Notes: generated by a model from the letters alone, not told the origin. DNA of 64,000 bases from Saccharum officinarum (GCA_020631735.1 CM036159.1:99211670-99275669); one strand, 5' to 3'. Shown: positions 43,741 to 55,163, counted from the first letter of the stretch. Program-made: numbers and translations.

Positions 43741-45262
43741 CACGTACTACCTTGGTTTACAACCTGACCCATGGATATAAATGTCCATGTGGCCCGAGGC
43801 CCGGCACAAAGCCCGCATTTTTTGTCCGGCCCACGCACGGCACGACCCGATGGTCAACGGGCCCGAGCCGGCTCGGCCCGGGGGAACAGGCCATGCCTGG
43901 GCCGTCGCTCAAGCCCGTGGGCTGGCACGGCACGGCCCGGCCTGCAAGGGGCGGCCAAGCAACGGTCCAGCATCCGCCCCACCCCCAGTCCCCCTCCCTC
44001 GCAGCCTGCCAGTCGGCCCAGCCCCTCTCCGCCTCAGCGCCTCCCCCGGCCCCCCTCATATATAAGCGCGTGGCCACAACGCCCTCTCCCTCACCCGGAC
44101 CCTAAATCATTTCCACTTCCACTCCCCCGCCGCGCTGCTCTCGCTCTCGCTTCACCATCTCGTCTGCTGGGGGCGTCCGACCTCCCTGACTCTGATGACC
44201 TCAATCTGCCTGCCGCCGGCGAGCTGCTCCCTACTCCTCGTCTCCTCCTACCTGATCCCCTCTCTCTTCGCCTCTCCCTTCTCCCTCACCCTAGCTTCCC
44301 TCTTGATCATGATGATTATGTGAGTCTGTGTCCCCGTCTGTCCCTCCTCCGCCGCTCGCCATCCTTCTAACCAGTGTGTCGTCTTCTCTGGGTGGCTCTC
44401 GTCTTCTTCGGCGTCGGGCTTCGGGTGCGCAGGTATTCTGATTCTGATCTAATCTGTTCTTTTCCTCTTCCATCTCTTTGCACAGGTCAGTGGCCGATGC
44501 GTCGTCCTCTAGCTGCGGCATAGAGCGACCAAGGCTACCTTGCGCACCGTTGAGGAATGGTGCTGAAGAGGCCTCCGCGGTCGAGGGCACCATGGTTGTG
44601 CTGATGACAAGATCGTTTGGCCACTCACTGGCAACGACGATCTAATCGCGGCAGGCCTAGCCCCTGAGGATGACGACGACACCCATGAGGACGTTGCTGC
44701 CTTGTTCGGTATCGATGTTGGTGGCGGCCCTGTTGCTCCGATCGATCTGGACAACGGCGCTAGTGAAGGGGCGACGACGACTGGGACCCCGGTCTGCTCC
44801 AACGGCTCAACTCCATCTGTTGCTGGTAACACTTCTAGTGCTGGTATTGGTAAGCGCAAATCTGCTGTGTGGACTGATTTTGATGAGATATATGAGACTG
44901 TGAAGGTAGGGAAATATGCACTAAAGCTACCTGTAAAATGTGTAAGCATACTTTGTCTGCTAGATCTAATGCTGGCACTGGCCACTTGAAGAGGCACCAG
45001 AAATCTTGTAGGCAGAAACTTGATCAGGCTACTAGGGTTCAGTCTAGGCTTGTTTATAATCCTGATGGTTCTGTGCATAACTGGGACTATAAACCTGATG
45101 TTGCTAGATATGAATTGTCATTTGATTGCTAGGCTTGATTTGCCTTTGGGTATTGGTGAGACAGATGCATGGAGGAGTACATTGTTCGTGCTCATAATCC
45201 TAGGTTTACTAAGGTTTCCTAGACAGACCACCACTTAGAGATCTTAGTAAGCTTTTTACTGA
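43741..45262 (+). mobile_element. hAT transposon, 5' part, cut by the assembly gap
   Basis: A GC-rich subterminal region (43780-43960) full of CGGCACGGC and GGCCCG motifs, as in several grass hAT elements, is followed by an exon-like stretch encoding a BED-type transposase start. The left terminus could not be fixed. The right part is lost at 45263. Confidence 0.6.
44640..45262 (+). pseudogene. hAT transposase N-terminus with BED zinc finger, frameshifted
   Basis: The pieces read in order, in changing frames: an acidic stretch (PEDDDDTHEDVAALFGIDV), KRKSAVWTDFDEIYETV, the BED finger (CKHTLSARS...GTGHLKRHQKSC, giving the C-C-H-C zinc ligands together with the first Cys), LVYNPDGSVHNWDYKPDVARYEL, ARLDLPLGIGETDAW and AHNPRF. 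At least four one-base indels between 44900 and 45240 break the frame. BED transposases cut and move hAT elements; this copy is either dead or mis-sequenced close to the gap. Confidence 0.75.
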
Positions 45263-45362
45263 NNNNNNNNNNNNNNNNNNNNNNNNNNNNNNNNNNNNNN
45301 NNNNNNNNNNNNNNNNNNNNNNNNNNNNNNNNNNNNNNNNNNNNNNNNNNNNNNNNNNNNNN
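45263..45362. other. Assembly gap (100 N)
   Basis: Exactly 100 N. Left is a hAT transposase, right is the downstream intron of phospholipase D; the last phospholipase exons should lie in or beyond it. Confidence 0.95.
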
Positions 45363-45663
45363 TTTCAAACAAAAACCTATATCCTTTAAGAATCATCATG
45401 ATATGGAATTCCCAAAAAAAACAAAAAAAAAATCAGTGGCAGAGATGGACAAATCAAATCTTTATGTTTTCACACTTCAACATACAGTCTAAAGGAACCA
45501 TATCAGTACTTTGCCAAGAAAAAGGGAGAACTGTTGAGCGAAGTCCACCTACAGGTCACATAACTCTATTTTTACCTTCACTGAAATGTTTTTTTGCTGC
45601 AACAAATTAAAATTGCTCTCTAAGTCAGCATAATTTGTTGAACAAAAACAAGAAAGTAGTCAC
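45363..45663 (-). other. Probable PLD intron 8, 5' part
   Basis: AT-rich sequence after the exon 8 donor; no coding segment recognised, and the next exon is not present before the gap. Confidence 0.55.
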
Positions 45664-48600
45664 CTGAGGATTATTTGCTGTATTTTGAAGCATTTGAATT
45701 GCTAGTGCTGTCAGCAACTTCACGGTTGCCAAGACAGAAGAAGTTTAAATAATCCTGAGGCTCATACATATCATCCAGGCCTACTTCTTTCAGGCCCTGT
45801 ATATTGTCTCATACATCATTTGCATGTTTTGTTCTGCAGTGTAAATATAAAAAATACGTGATTAAGCCATATGAAAACATATCATCTACAGGAACACATG
45901 AAACAAGAAATGAGCAATGACAGAACTGTGAATCTAACCTGCCAGTAAAGAATTCGTTGTGTTGCAGCACCAGTTGGATTACCCTCAGGCCACATAGAAA
46001 CCACTATGTATGCAGAAAACCTTTCATTTGCCTTAATCTTGTTTGCAATTTTGAGAGCAATTTCAATTGGAATTAAATTGTTAGCCCTGACATGTAGAAA
46101 AAAGTTTTCAAGTGAGATGTGTAGTAAAAAGAGGAAAGGGGTAAAACTGTAGAATGTTTTTCTGGAAGAACACTGTGCATTGTACTATATAGAAGAACGC
46201 AAAGCAAAAGTTGACACGCATCATGTACCTAAATCCTTGTTTGAATCCCAATTAAATGAAGAACCAATGAAGTACTGATTCTCAATATAAATATAATGTT
46301 GAGCTGCCCGGATAGCATGGACATAAGCCGTATGTATGCTCATGTCAATAAGTACATTCTTTCCACAAACAAGATTCTGTTGGCCAAAGCAGAAGTGTTA
46401 GTCAACATCAAAATGGAAAGTCCTACAAATATAGCATTGCTAGATGTTATGGACGCTGTTGGATCGAGAGAGGAGAGGCGGCGGTGCTACAGTACCGCGC
46501 GCTACAGTACCCGCGCGGGTACTGTTCACGTCGGCGAGCGGCAGAGGGGCGGCGGCTAGGGCTGTGAGGGGCGCTGGGAACGCCGGCCGCGGGGCTTCGC
46601 CCACGGCCGGCAAGAGAGAAGGTTTTCCTTCTAATCTCTTGCTTGATTAGATTGATACATCTCCTCTCATTATATAGAGAGGTCTTACTTGGCCCCTAAG
46701 CAAGCGACTAATTAACCCTAACGGGCTAAGGCCCAATAGGCCTTGACTCTTCTAACACTACACCCCACCTGGACATGCAGCTCGTCCTCGAGCTGCAACC
46801 TAACGATGACTCGACGAAACACAAACCTACACTAAAAACAAGCCTTTTACATCTCGGCTTATTTTATTGACCTGAAATCGACCGCGACTCTTTATTTTTG
46901 ACTCCTGAAGATACGTCGGACAACCCTCCGCATGATGAACCTGGCACGGTAGCCACCTGGATCCCACGAAGACCACCGGAATGAGAGGTGCACGGGCATA
47001 GCCACCTGGAATTAGTCGCGATAGCGACCAACGGAGACGTCCTCGCGGCGGCCGGTGCGGAATGTGGGCGCTGGGAATGCTTTCCTGCTGTGGTGCAAGA
47101 AGGGAGCGCCTCCCCTAGCGCCGCTGCCACAGACTTCGGGTCGCTGCCCACGGGGTAAACAACCTGCACACCGCCCGTGGGGAAAACCGTATGTTGAAGA
47201 TCCGCGGCGCAGCTGACAAGATCGAAGTCCTCCAGGCGGCGAAACAAACTTGGAGGGGCAGCGAAGGGAGCAGGGCTGAATCAGCTGCAGATCACGCATC
47301 TCCCGCAACTCGCCGACGTGCAAGGAAGCCGCGTGCAGCAGCCTGCAGCCGCACCGCAGCCGACATCCGAATCTGCTGGACGTCGGTACCCCTATAAAAG
47401 ATGCCATCGGTGAATGGGTGCTGGAGGCTCGGCCCACCGGGAAAGAAAACAGCACCGGTGGTGGGTGTTGCAGCGACCGTCGCCGTGCTCGCCGGGGTGC
47501 TTCTGTTCTCGACGACCGGGAGCCCGCCGGCCGGCTGTGGCGGCAGCCAGCTGATCGGCTGCGGAAAAGGCCCGGGCGCCGGCGCAGGGAGACTGACCGA
47601 GGGCAGTTGAGGTGGGTAGATCGCCGGTGCGGTCGTCGGCGCCGGAAAACCCACCGGGAGCAATGGTGGGCAGATCGCCGGCAGCGGCGATCGTTCTCCA
47701 CCCGGCGAAGCTGACGATCCAGATTGGCGAACTGATGCTGGAGGTTGGCCATCTGATGCTGGAGGCCGTAGACGGCCGCCGTCAACGCCGCCAACGCGTC
47801 CGTGGGCGACGTAGAGTGCTGCGCTTGCAGGGGCGCCACAATGGCCGTGGCGGTGGTGAATACCGGCGGCGACGAGGCGGTGGCGGAACCAGAGATCGAC
47901 ATGGTCTCTGATACCAAATTGTTATGGACGCTGTTGGGATCGAGAGGAGAGAGGGCGGCGGTGCTACAGTACCCGCGCGCTACAGTACCCGCGCGGGTAC
48001 TGTTCACGTCGGCGAGCGGCAGAGGGGCCGGCGGCTAGGGCTGTGAGGGGCGCTGGGAACGCCGGCCGCGGGGCTTCGCCCACGGCCGGCAAGAGAGAAG
48101 GTTTTTCCTTCTAATCTCTTGCTTGATTAGATTGATACATCTCCTCTCATTATATAGAGAGGTCTTACTTGGCCCCTAAGCAAGCGACTAATTAACCCTA
48201 ACGGGCTAAGGCCCAATAGGCCCTTGACTCTTCTAACATAGATGGTAGATAACAGTTACCTTCATGGTTGCTGCTCGTGGATCCTTTGGAAATCCCTTGG
48301 CAGAGTTTGAATCAATAGAGCGAAACACCTGAATTCCAAAGTAAAAGAAAATTCAGTGCTTGCAAGGCAAAATAGCACAAAGGGATAAAAGTTGGTTTTC
48401 CTTTTCAACTATATAGGAATGCTATAAACACCTGAACATGCCATGTCTCTGGATCATTGTCACTAAAATATATTGCATCATTTATGTTTATAATATCTGG
48501 TATTCTTTCAATACTGAGCAGAGCATCGTCATACGATTTTGCCAACTTTTTAATCCCATGGCGTTTGGCCGCTTTTAACCAACGCTCCTGGAAGTTTTGT

Positions 48601-51600
48601 AGAACATCATAAGCAGCTGGACCATCGATCTTAGAATGCAAGTCATGCCACGGTTCCCTTGGACCACGAGCATCAACTGTCTGCAAAATAATGAGAAGAA
48701 TTGTTTTCAGGATCAGCACAGAATATTTTTTTACTCAAACACGCAGGAGAGCTGCATATCATTGTATTAATAGAAGAAGAGTCATACATAGACCCAAACC
48801 CACACACACAAACACCCACTACTACAAGGAAACTAAATCGCCGGTTAAAAGCAAAAGGATGACCCGACCGCTACATCAACTGCTCCTCTGGCAGTAAGCA
48901 GGGAGACCGGATATCCCCTTGGCTCCTGCCAGGCTCCACCAATGGGCCTCTTCCCTTGCCAAAGCCAGCACCATAATAACATTTGGGGTTGCATCATTGA
49001 AAACGCAATCATTTCTGTTCCGCCAGATGCTCCAGGCTCCCAAAATGAAATTCAGACCCTTCCTCAAATCTCCACTAGCAGAATTATCAACTTTTCTCCA
49101 CCATTAATCCAAGGATTGGTCAGTAGGTTGTGGAGCAAGTGATGCAAAACCAAAATGCAACAGGAGGGAGAACCAAAAATCTCTTGAGAATACACAGCCC
49201 ACAAAGAAAATAGGGCAAGCGCTAATATTTTTTCCGATGCTAGAAAATGGCAAAGAAGAACTATGTTCAGTATTGCCACAAAGAAAAGACAGAGAATAGG
49301 GCAATGTTAATATTTGTTTTTCTTATGCTAAAATATTTTCCTTTTGATGAACTAAGAACAAAATATCATAAAAGGTTCCTACATTTCAGTATTAAGAAAA
49401 TTCTAGGAATCATTACATAAGAAACTGCACAGAAACGAGACTTACATTAAAGTTTGGATTGTGATAATCCTCCTTGTGCTCATTCTGAAGAGTCCGAAAC
49501 AGAGGATGCCAAGGTGTATCATATCGCCCGCCACATAAATCAAGGCCTCCAACAAAAGCAACTATCTTTCTCCTATAGTTGCCAGCATCAGCATCCACAA
49601 TAACTGTTTTCTGATGATGAGTAAAAATGGTTCCTGTTTCCTGGTCCACACAAACTTCTTACATAAATAGATGGCACTCAAGAAACACAATGTAAAGGCA
49701 GGGGAAACGGCGGCACCACGGGGCAGGGGCGGGGGTGGGTCGTTGGCCCCAACTATGCTTGGTGTACACAAGTACACATATGGTAAAGATTGATGTAATA
49801 CTTTGTGACAAAAAAACAAATATGAACCATCATGAATGGTAATTTTGTACGACATCATCGTCACCGTTGACACTTGAGAATAGAGATAACCTGCTGTTTC
49901 ACCCAGCTGTGGCGTTTCCCAGCAGATCGTGGGCACAGCAACACTTGGACTGAAGAATGCTTGAAAAATCTGCGTGTCTCCTCATCTCGTGTGCCCATGA
50001 AACCATCCTATGATTGAAAGTTGAAACTTTCATAAACATGATGCACTCGATTCTTAAACATCATGAAATATGTGAAAAGCATGTTATCAAATGTCTAGTG
50101 AATAAGCTACCAAACTACCCATGGAGAATTTAGTAAAACTAATTTGATGTTATAGATGTTGGCGCATTTTTCTATAAACTTGGATAAAGTTAGAGAAAGC
50201 TGAACTGAACTATAATTTAGAACGGATGTAATATATCATAGGGGAGCTGGACACTACATTGATGAATATCCACTTAATACTATACAGTACAGATGACAGC
50301 TAGTATTTCTGCAAATCATTTACTTGAACACCACAGAAACAAATATAAAGGTTACATCATAGTTTGCTCAATGCCATAAAGTTTAATCATGAAATTGGTG
50401 TACCGATTCCAATAACAGAGAAATATCATTGGTGCTACCATGCAGCTAATTTGAAAAGACACCTAATAAGTAATTAACATTAAAATCATTAAAGTTTCTA
50501 GACACAAAATTATGTCTTTTGTAGCATGAAGACCTTAAAGCAGCATATTTTCAACTTGATAGATAATAATACATACCAACTTATATCCAAGAATGCTCCT
50601 TGATGTAGGATCATCCCAAACAAGCAGCAGCACACGCACCCCTTCCTGTGACTTCATCTTCAACAGGTCCCCAAGTGATGGAGCTTGAGTGCCATCTCTC
50701 ACGAGGTGGATTGTGTGGAAAACAGACCACCCCACGATGTAAATCAACTTCCTTGCCTGGCATATGGCATCATAGATATCACGCCAGCACTGCCCGTGCT
50801 GGTAGCGCAGCCCATTGCCAAGCCATATGTCTGGGAGACAACCATCAGGCACATGCGCGTCTTGATACAGGGTCACTCTCATGCCGCGCCTAAGCGGGAA
50901 GTAAGTATGAGGTACGCCAAGACTGTCTGGACCAGCAATGACACCATGGTGGTACATTGTGAGCTGAGCGACGGGGATGTACTGTATCGACAAATGTAGT
51001 ACAGCTCCCGGAGCACATGGCTTGCCATTGGGCTCAAGGACGGGGTAGACACCCTGAATCCTTTCCCCTGTCAGAAGCTTCTCAGTGGGAATGGACACAA
51101 CACCGATGATCTGAGCGCCGAAGACATCACTGTCCTTGACAACAAACTGGACTTCGGCAGCCTCATGCCCGACGGGCACCAAGAAGTTCTGTGACCAGAC
51201 TGGATTCTCACAGTTAGGGATGACATAGGTCCGCGCGACGGTGGCATAGGAGACCTGAACGGTGACATAGGGGTCGCTGGTCATGGACGCGCTGGACATC
51301 TTGCTGCCGACAGCGCTGGTGATGCGCGGGCCGAGGAGCTCGCCGACCCTCTTGGAGAACATATCCTTATTAGGCAAGTGCCGGGCGTCGTGCACCCAGA
51401 TGTCGAGGCTGCCGTGGAGCAGCACCACCTTGAGCGATGCCCTGAAGCTGCCGCCGTGCTGCGACCCTCCCGCGGCCGCGCCGTAGGGCACCATCTGCAT
51501 CCCGCCTCCGTGCTGCGACCCTCCGGCGGCCGCGCCATAGGGCACCGCCTGCATCCCACCGCCGTGGCTGCTCCCATCGCCCGAGAAGGGGGTGGAGGGC

Positions 51601-52118
51601 GGGGGCACGGAGGGCGACGACGCGTAGTCGTGACGGTCGGAGAGGCGCATGGAGGCGAGGACATCCTCGATGGGGTAGGACGGCGCGGAGGGCGCCGGCG
51701 ACTGGGGTTCGGGCGCGGAGGCGTGCTGGTGGTGGAAGCTGGAGCTGGGAGAGAGCCACGGGCTGGGGCTGGGGCTAGGGTTGGTGCTCGGGTAGGAGGA
51801 TGGGTACGGGGATGATGGGTAGGGGTCGTACCCGTGGCCATAAGGCGATGGATGCGGCGGCGGCGGGTAGGCGTGGTACTGCGGCGGGGGCGGGTACGCC
51901 TGGAGCGGGCCGGAGTGGTACTGCTGCTGCTGCGGCGGGGGCGGGGCGGGGGCATAGCTCGGGAAGGATGGAGACGGAGAGAGGTATGGCGCGGCAGACG
52001 ACGACGGCGGCGGCGCAGGCGGGTACTGGTACCCGTAAGGATACAGCTGCGCCTGCGGGTACGGGTATTGGTACGGCCGGTAGTGCGGCGGGTGGCCGGC
52101 GTTGTTGCCGTTCTCCAT
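45664..52118 (-). CDS. PLDB: Phospholipase D beta (PLD), exons 1-8, C-terminal part missing
   Basis: Exons on the minus strand: 52118-50577, 50007-49891, 49640-49446, 48680-48432, 48328-48260, 46376-46229, 46086-45939, 45833-45664; all GT-AG, the first five phase 0. The enzyme cleaves phosphatidylcholine and related lipids to phosphatidic acid in membrane signalling. Exon 1 (514 codons) has a Pro/Tyr-rich N-terminus (YPPPP repeats, residues 1-150), an 18-residue tandem repeat, a C2 domain for calcium-dependent membrane binding (about 205-350; [18 protein letters not shown]), then the start of the catalytic part. Exon 3 holds the first HKD motif (HHQKTVIVD). Exon 6 has the [11 protein letters not shown] motif. 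The second HKD lies beyond exon 8, in or past the 45.3-kb gap. Exons 6-8 show one-base indels (at the exon 6/7 junction and three in exon 8) that break the frame; these may be sequence errors. Confidence 0.92.
46445..46757 (-). repeat. 3' LTR of the element in PLD intron 5
   Basis: 313 bp. All its length differences from the 5' LTR are missing single bases in homopolymers or a GA run. Confidence 0.85.
46759..47912 (-). pseudogene. Gag-like ORF region of the small LTR element
   Basis: On the minus strand, starting at the primer site, a frame reads [15 protein letters not shown] and then a heptad-like stretch ([32 protein letters not shown]) resembling the N-terminal coiled coil of plant copia gag. 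After this the likely frame changes and the sequence becomes Pro/Ala-rich without a zinc knuckle. No enzyme domains are present. Confidence 0.5.
47920..48238 (-). repeat. 5' LTR of the element in PLD intron 5
   Basis: 319 bp with TG...CA ends; primer site adjoins at its left side on the plus-strand map (47901-47917). Confidence 0.85.
48724..49230 (-). mobile_element. 5'-truncated LINE fragment in PLD intron 3
   Basis: Minus-strand frames give the LINE reverse-transcriptase zinc-binding end: [39 protein letters not shown] and [20 protein letters not shown]. The 3' UTR (CTCTCCTGCGTGTTTGAG on minus) ends in a poly-A run (poly-T near 48725-48731). GCACAGAA occurs at 48716-48723 and again at 49427-49434, a possible target duplication, but the intervening AT-rich part 49230-49426 does not look like LINE, so the right edge is unsure. 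Confidence 0.65.
51456..51563 (-). repeat. In-frame 54-bp tandem duplication in PLD exon 1
   Basis: Two 54-base units encode HGGGMQ(A/M)[11 protein letters not shown] twice in the low-complexity linker before the C2 domain. The frame is preserved. Confidence 0.85.
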
Positions 52119-52780
52119 CGCCGCCCGGGGCGCCTGGTTCCTCGGTTGCTCTCAACACGGCTCCGCTTTCGATTGATCTCTCCCTGTGGTGGTGTGGTCC
52201 GAAATTGGGTGGCTGCGGCCTGCGGGTACGAATTGGAAAAAATGGATGTTGAACTTTGGAATCGGAATGGGATCGGAAGAAGCAGACCAGTGGTTGGCCG
52301 GAACCGGCCAGCCGATTGAATCCGCCACCCCTGCGGCCGTGTGGATTTGGACGCTGACCACTTCGCCGGATCACCGCCTCGCCTCGGTCTACTACCTGCG
52401 TGTCGTGGGGCCCGTGTGTGGGTGAGTCTTCTCCGTCATCAGGTTGAAAGGCACGTGTCACAGAAGGGAGAGACTTGTTGCTGGCCAGGCAGACACGCTA
52501 CGAACGGACAAGATGACGTGATCGGGATATACTCTTCTTTAATTTTCCTTGTGATGAAAAGGCAGAATCTTTATCCATCCGTACCGTAAGCAAAAGACGA
52601 TACGGGATTTCATTTTTGTGAGTTCTACCAGAACCTGCTTGCGGAACGACGATTCCTGCAAGGTGGAGAAACACACCCACACGACACGAATGGCTCGATC
52701 CGTTCACCGCGTAGATTGCTGTGTACTCACGGCATACGCTATTGGCAATTTGGCATAAACGCGTTGGCAATTTTAGACTT
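52119..52780 (-). other. PLD 5' UTR and promoter region
   Basis: Upstream of the PLD start codon; GC-rich for about 300 bp, then AT-richer. No clear TATA box or other gene recognised. Confidence 0.4.
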
Positions 52781-53895
52781 CTATAAAAAAAAGATATACC
52801 GTACGGCTCCTTTTATCTTATACGTCTGTAATCTTAAAAAAGTCAGATGCTATGCTCCTTGCTTACTCCAACACGACGACCGGTCCAACAGGTCTATCTA
52901 CGCTTTTTTTATCTACTCCATCTACACCACGACGACCGATAGAAATCTTCAACTTTTCACTTCTCGCTCGTCGCGTCTCACCGCGCCATCCGCCCACCCC
53001 AAGCCGCCTTGCAGCAGTGCCCCCATCCCGCATCGAGCCGCACCACATCGTCGCTGCACCGCGCTTCATCCCCTACCGCGCCCAATCTGCCTCGTCGCGC
53101 CGTGCCCGGTCCTCACCCCTGCACACCATGCTCTGTCCCTCGACGCCTCGAGGTGTTGCTAATGCCGTCGTTCCCCATCATGAGGTCGTGGTCGCTGTCG
53201 ATGCCGGCGCCGGCGCGACGCTCGACCTCAGCTCGTGACACCACGAGATCCGGAGTGGTTAGACCGGTAGACCCGGAACGGGTTTCTCCGGCTACACCTT
53301 GCCCTCCTTTTCTTTCCTTTGATGTTGCAAACGTATGTTTCAAGTGTTTCATATGCATACCGTAAGTGTTTTATATGGATGTTACAAAAGTAGATCGGAA
53401 TGTTCCATATGTTGCAATGGTTATACACGTATGTTGTAAGCGTATGTTATAATTGTTTCAGTTATTTCAGACAGATGTTGCACGTGTGTTTATCTTGGTG
53501 TTGCATATGTTTCACACTTATGTTGCGAGTGTCTCATCCCGATGTTGCATATGTTTTCACATATATGTTGCAAATGTTTTCATCTAGATGTTCCATGTGT
53601 TTATAATGGTTACACACGTGTTTCTTTCGTGTTTCAAATGTACGTTTCAACTGTTTCGGATATATATTGCAAATGTTTTATCTAGATGTTAGAAAAGTAG
53701 ATCTGTTATTGCACATGTTGCAATTGACCCCATGTGTAGCAGTTGATGGGCCCACTTGCATACGTGTGGGTGTGGAGGGGGCGCGAGTGGTAGTGCGGAA
53801 AACCGTGAGAGTGTAGATCAAGATGGAGCGGTGTGGGACCCTACGTGAAGGAGACGTGCGGTGCGGACACCCGGGCGCTAGTCTTTCCCTTATAT
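52780..53895. mobile_element. Non-autonomous DNA-transposon-like repeat unit with degenerate minisatellite
   Basis: A GC-rich stretch (52930-53290) is followed by a degenerate minisatellite (53317-53730) and a GC-rich end (GTGCGGACACCCGGGCGCTAG, about 53857-53880). This arrangement recurs in grass genomes as non-autonomous DNA elements, to my knowledge; termini and family could not be fixed here. Confidence 0.4.
53317..53730. repeat. Degenerate minisatellite of ATGTTGCA/TGTTTCA units
   Basis: Repeating phrases GATGTTGCATATG, ATGTTGCAAATGTTT and GTGTTTCAT return every 20-40 bases, more than a dozen times, with many substitutions. No protein is encoded. Confidence 0.7.
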
Positions 53896-53978
53896 CTTCC
53901 CAAATGTTGTTTCTTGTCTCTATTACGGATAGATCTATCGTGTTTCTGCCTCCTTAGTCCTTATATCAACACCTCTTA

Positions 53979-54106
53979 GGTCCCGTTCGCTTCGCTAAAA
54001 AAACAAGCTGAAATACTATTTCAACTGATTTTTTGTAAGAGAAAAATAATGTTCTGATTGAAAAGACAAGCCGAAAAGACGGCTTATAAGCCGGCTGAAC
54101 ACGGCC
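53979..54106. mobile_element. Tourist-like MITE
   Basis: Ends GGTCCCGTTCGCTTCG and CCGGCTGAACACGGCC, inverted; TTA duplications (53976-53978, 54107-54109). 128 bp. Confidence 0.75.
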
Positions 54107-54109
54107 TTA

Positions 54110-54720
54110 ATCTGACGCAAAAATCCGGAGTTCGCGTACTCTCTATCAACGTCTGAGGAGCCGTGTCCAGTCGAGTGATTCTTCTAGGTGTCCTGTTCCC
54201 ACCTCTATACGTCTAGAGTTTAATTTTTTTTATCAATTCTGCGGCGATGAGTAGAATGACCTATTCCCTGTTAAAAAAATTTACATATCTCATTCTTTGA
54301 GGAGTCTAACTTTTTAAAATTTAGTTAAATATATAAAAAAAACTAGTATTGTTTAGTGAGAACATACAATAATAATAATAAATAGAAAATTGCTAAAATT
54401 CTGGTGCCTGAATTTTAGCATTTTTTAGACAACGATTATTTGCTTATATTTTTATAATAAAATTGCATTTTTAGTTCGTTGCAGTTTATGTTGGCATACT
54501 CTGTAATTTTTATTCTGAGAATAAAAACCCATTGAACAAAATTATAAATCCGACAAAAATTGATCCGTATGGTATTGGCACAAAGACAAACAATAATTTG
54601 CAATTGTTTCTATAGTCAGAAGGACAAAAATTTAATATGTTACGACACAAAGACAAATAACAAATCACAAAAGTAACAATTTGCCTACGCTAGTTGGTGT
54701 TATAAGAATGTTGCCTAAAA
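54110..54720. other. AT-rich intergenic stretch
   Basis: No gene or element recognised. Confidence 0.4.
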
Positions 54721-55163
54721 TCTATATCTCTTATAAACACAAACCCCACTAGCCTATTTTTCTTGCTTCTCCTTGCGCCACATCATCAAAATGATGTCAT
54801 CCGCCCACTAAGTGACGTCATCCACCCACTAAGCCTCATTCATTAACAAAGAGTTAGGCACCCACTATTCTATCCTCACACTTTCTTCAGTTTCCCTCAA
54901 CGCATGCATGACACGTATGTATTAGATTGAATTGAAGACCAAACAAACAGACACTTGCCCCTGAAATCATTTTAGAAATTTTCGTTCAGTACTACTTTAC
55001 TTTGGAGTTTAGACATTAGTTTCAATGATCTGTACCATATATGTCAATGGATATAATCTCCACAATTGTGCTAATACATCTATACTTATACATCTTCTGA
55101 TTCTTAGTAATTAACATTCTATCCTATTTTATACCTGCGGCAACGCACGGGGAATCCTCCTAG
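54721..55163. mobile_element. Non-autonomous Helitron
   Basis: Starts TCTATATCTCTTATAAAC after an A and ends CCTGCGGCAACGCACGGGGAA...CTCCTAG before a T. Both ends match the element at 43158-43441. 443 bp, no ORF. Confidence 0.78.

Larger units (their letters stand above)
46445..48238 (-). mobile_element. Small non-autonomous LTR element in PLD intron 5
   Basis: Two direct repeats, 46445-46757 (313 bp) and 47920-48238 (319 bp), both TGTTATGGACG...TTCTAACA. A primer site TGGTATCAGAGAC, read on the minus strand directly after the right repeat, fixes the direction as minus, so the right copy is the 5' LTR. A purine-rich AGGTGGGGTGTAG precedes the left copy. TAGA flanks both ends (46441-46444, 48239-48242). 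The 1.16-kb interior has a gag-like frame but no pol. It lies in the same direction as the host gene. Confidence 0.85.

Noticed and set aside
43781..44370. Overlapping 94-199 codon ORFs before the hAT transposase
   Set aside because: GC-rich subterminal repeats give open frames in several phases; no recognisable protein until the acidic stretch at about 44650.
50535..50576. Extension of the first PLD exon to a stop at 50535
   Set aside because: GTATGT at 50576 is a good donor, and exon 2 (start 50007) continues the PLD sequence in phase 0.
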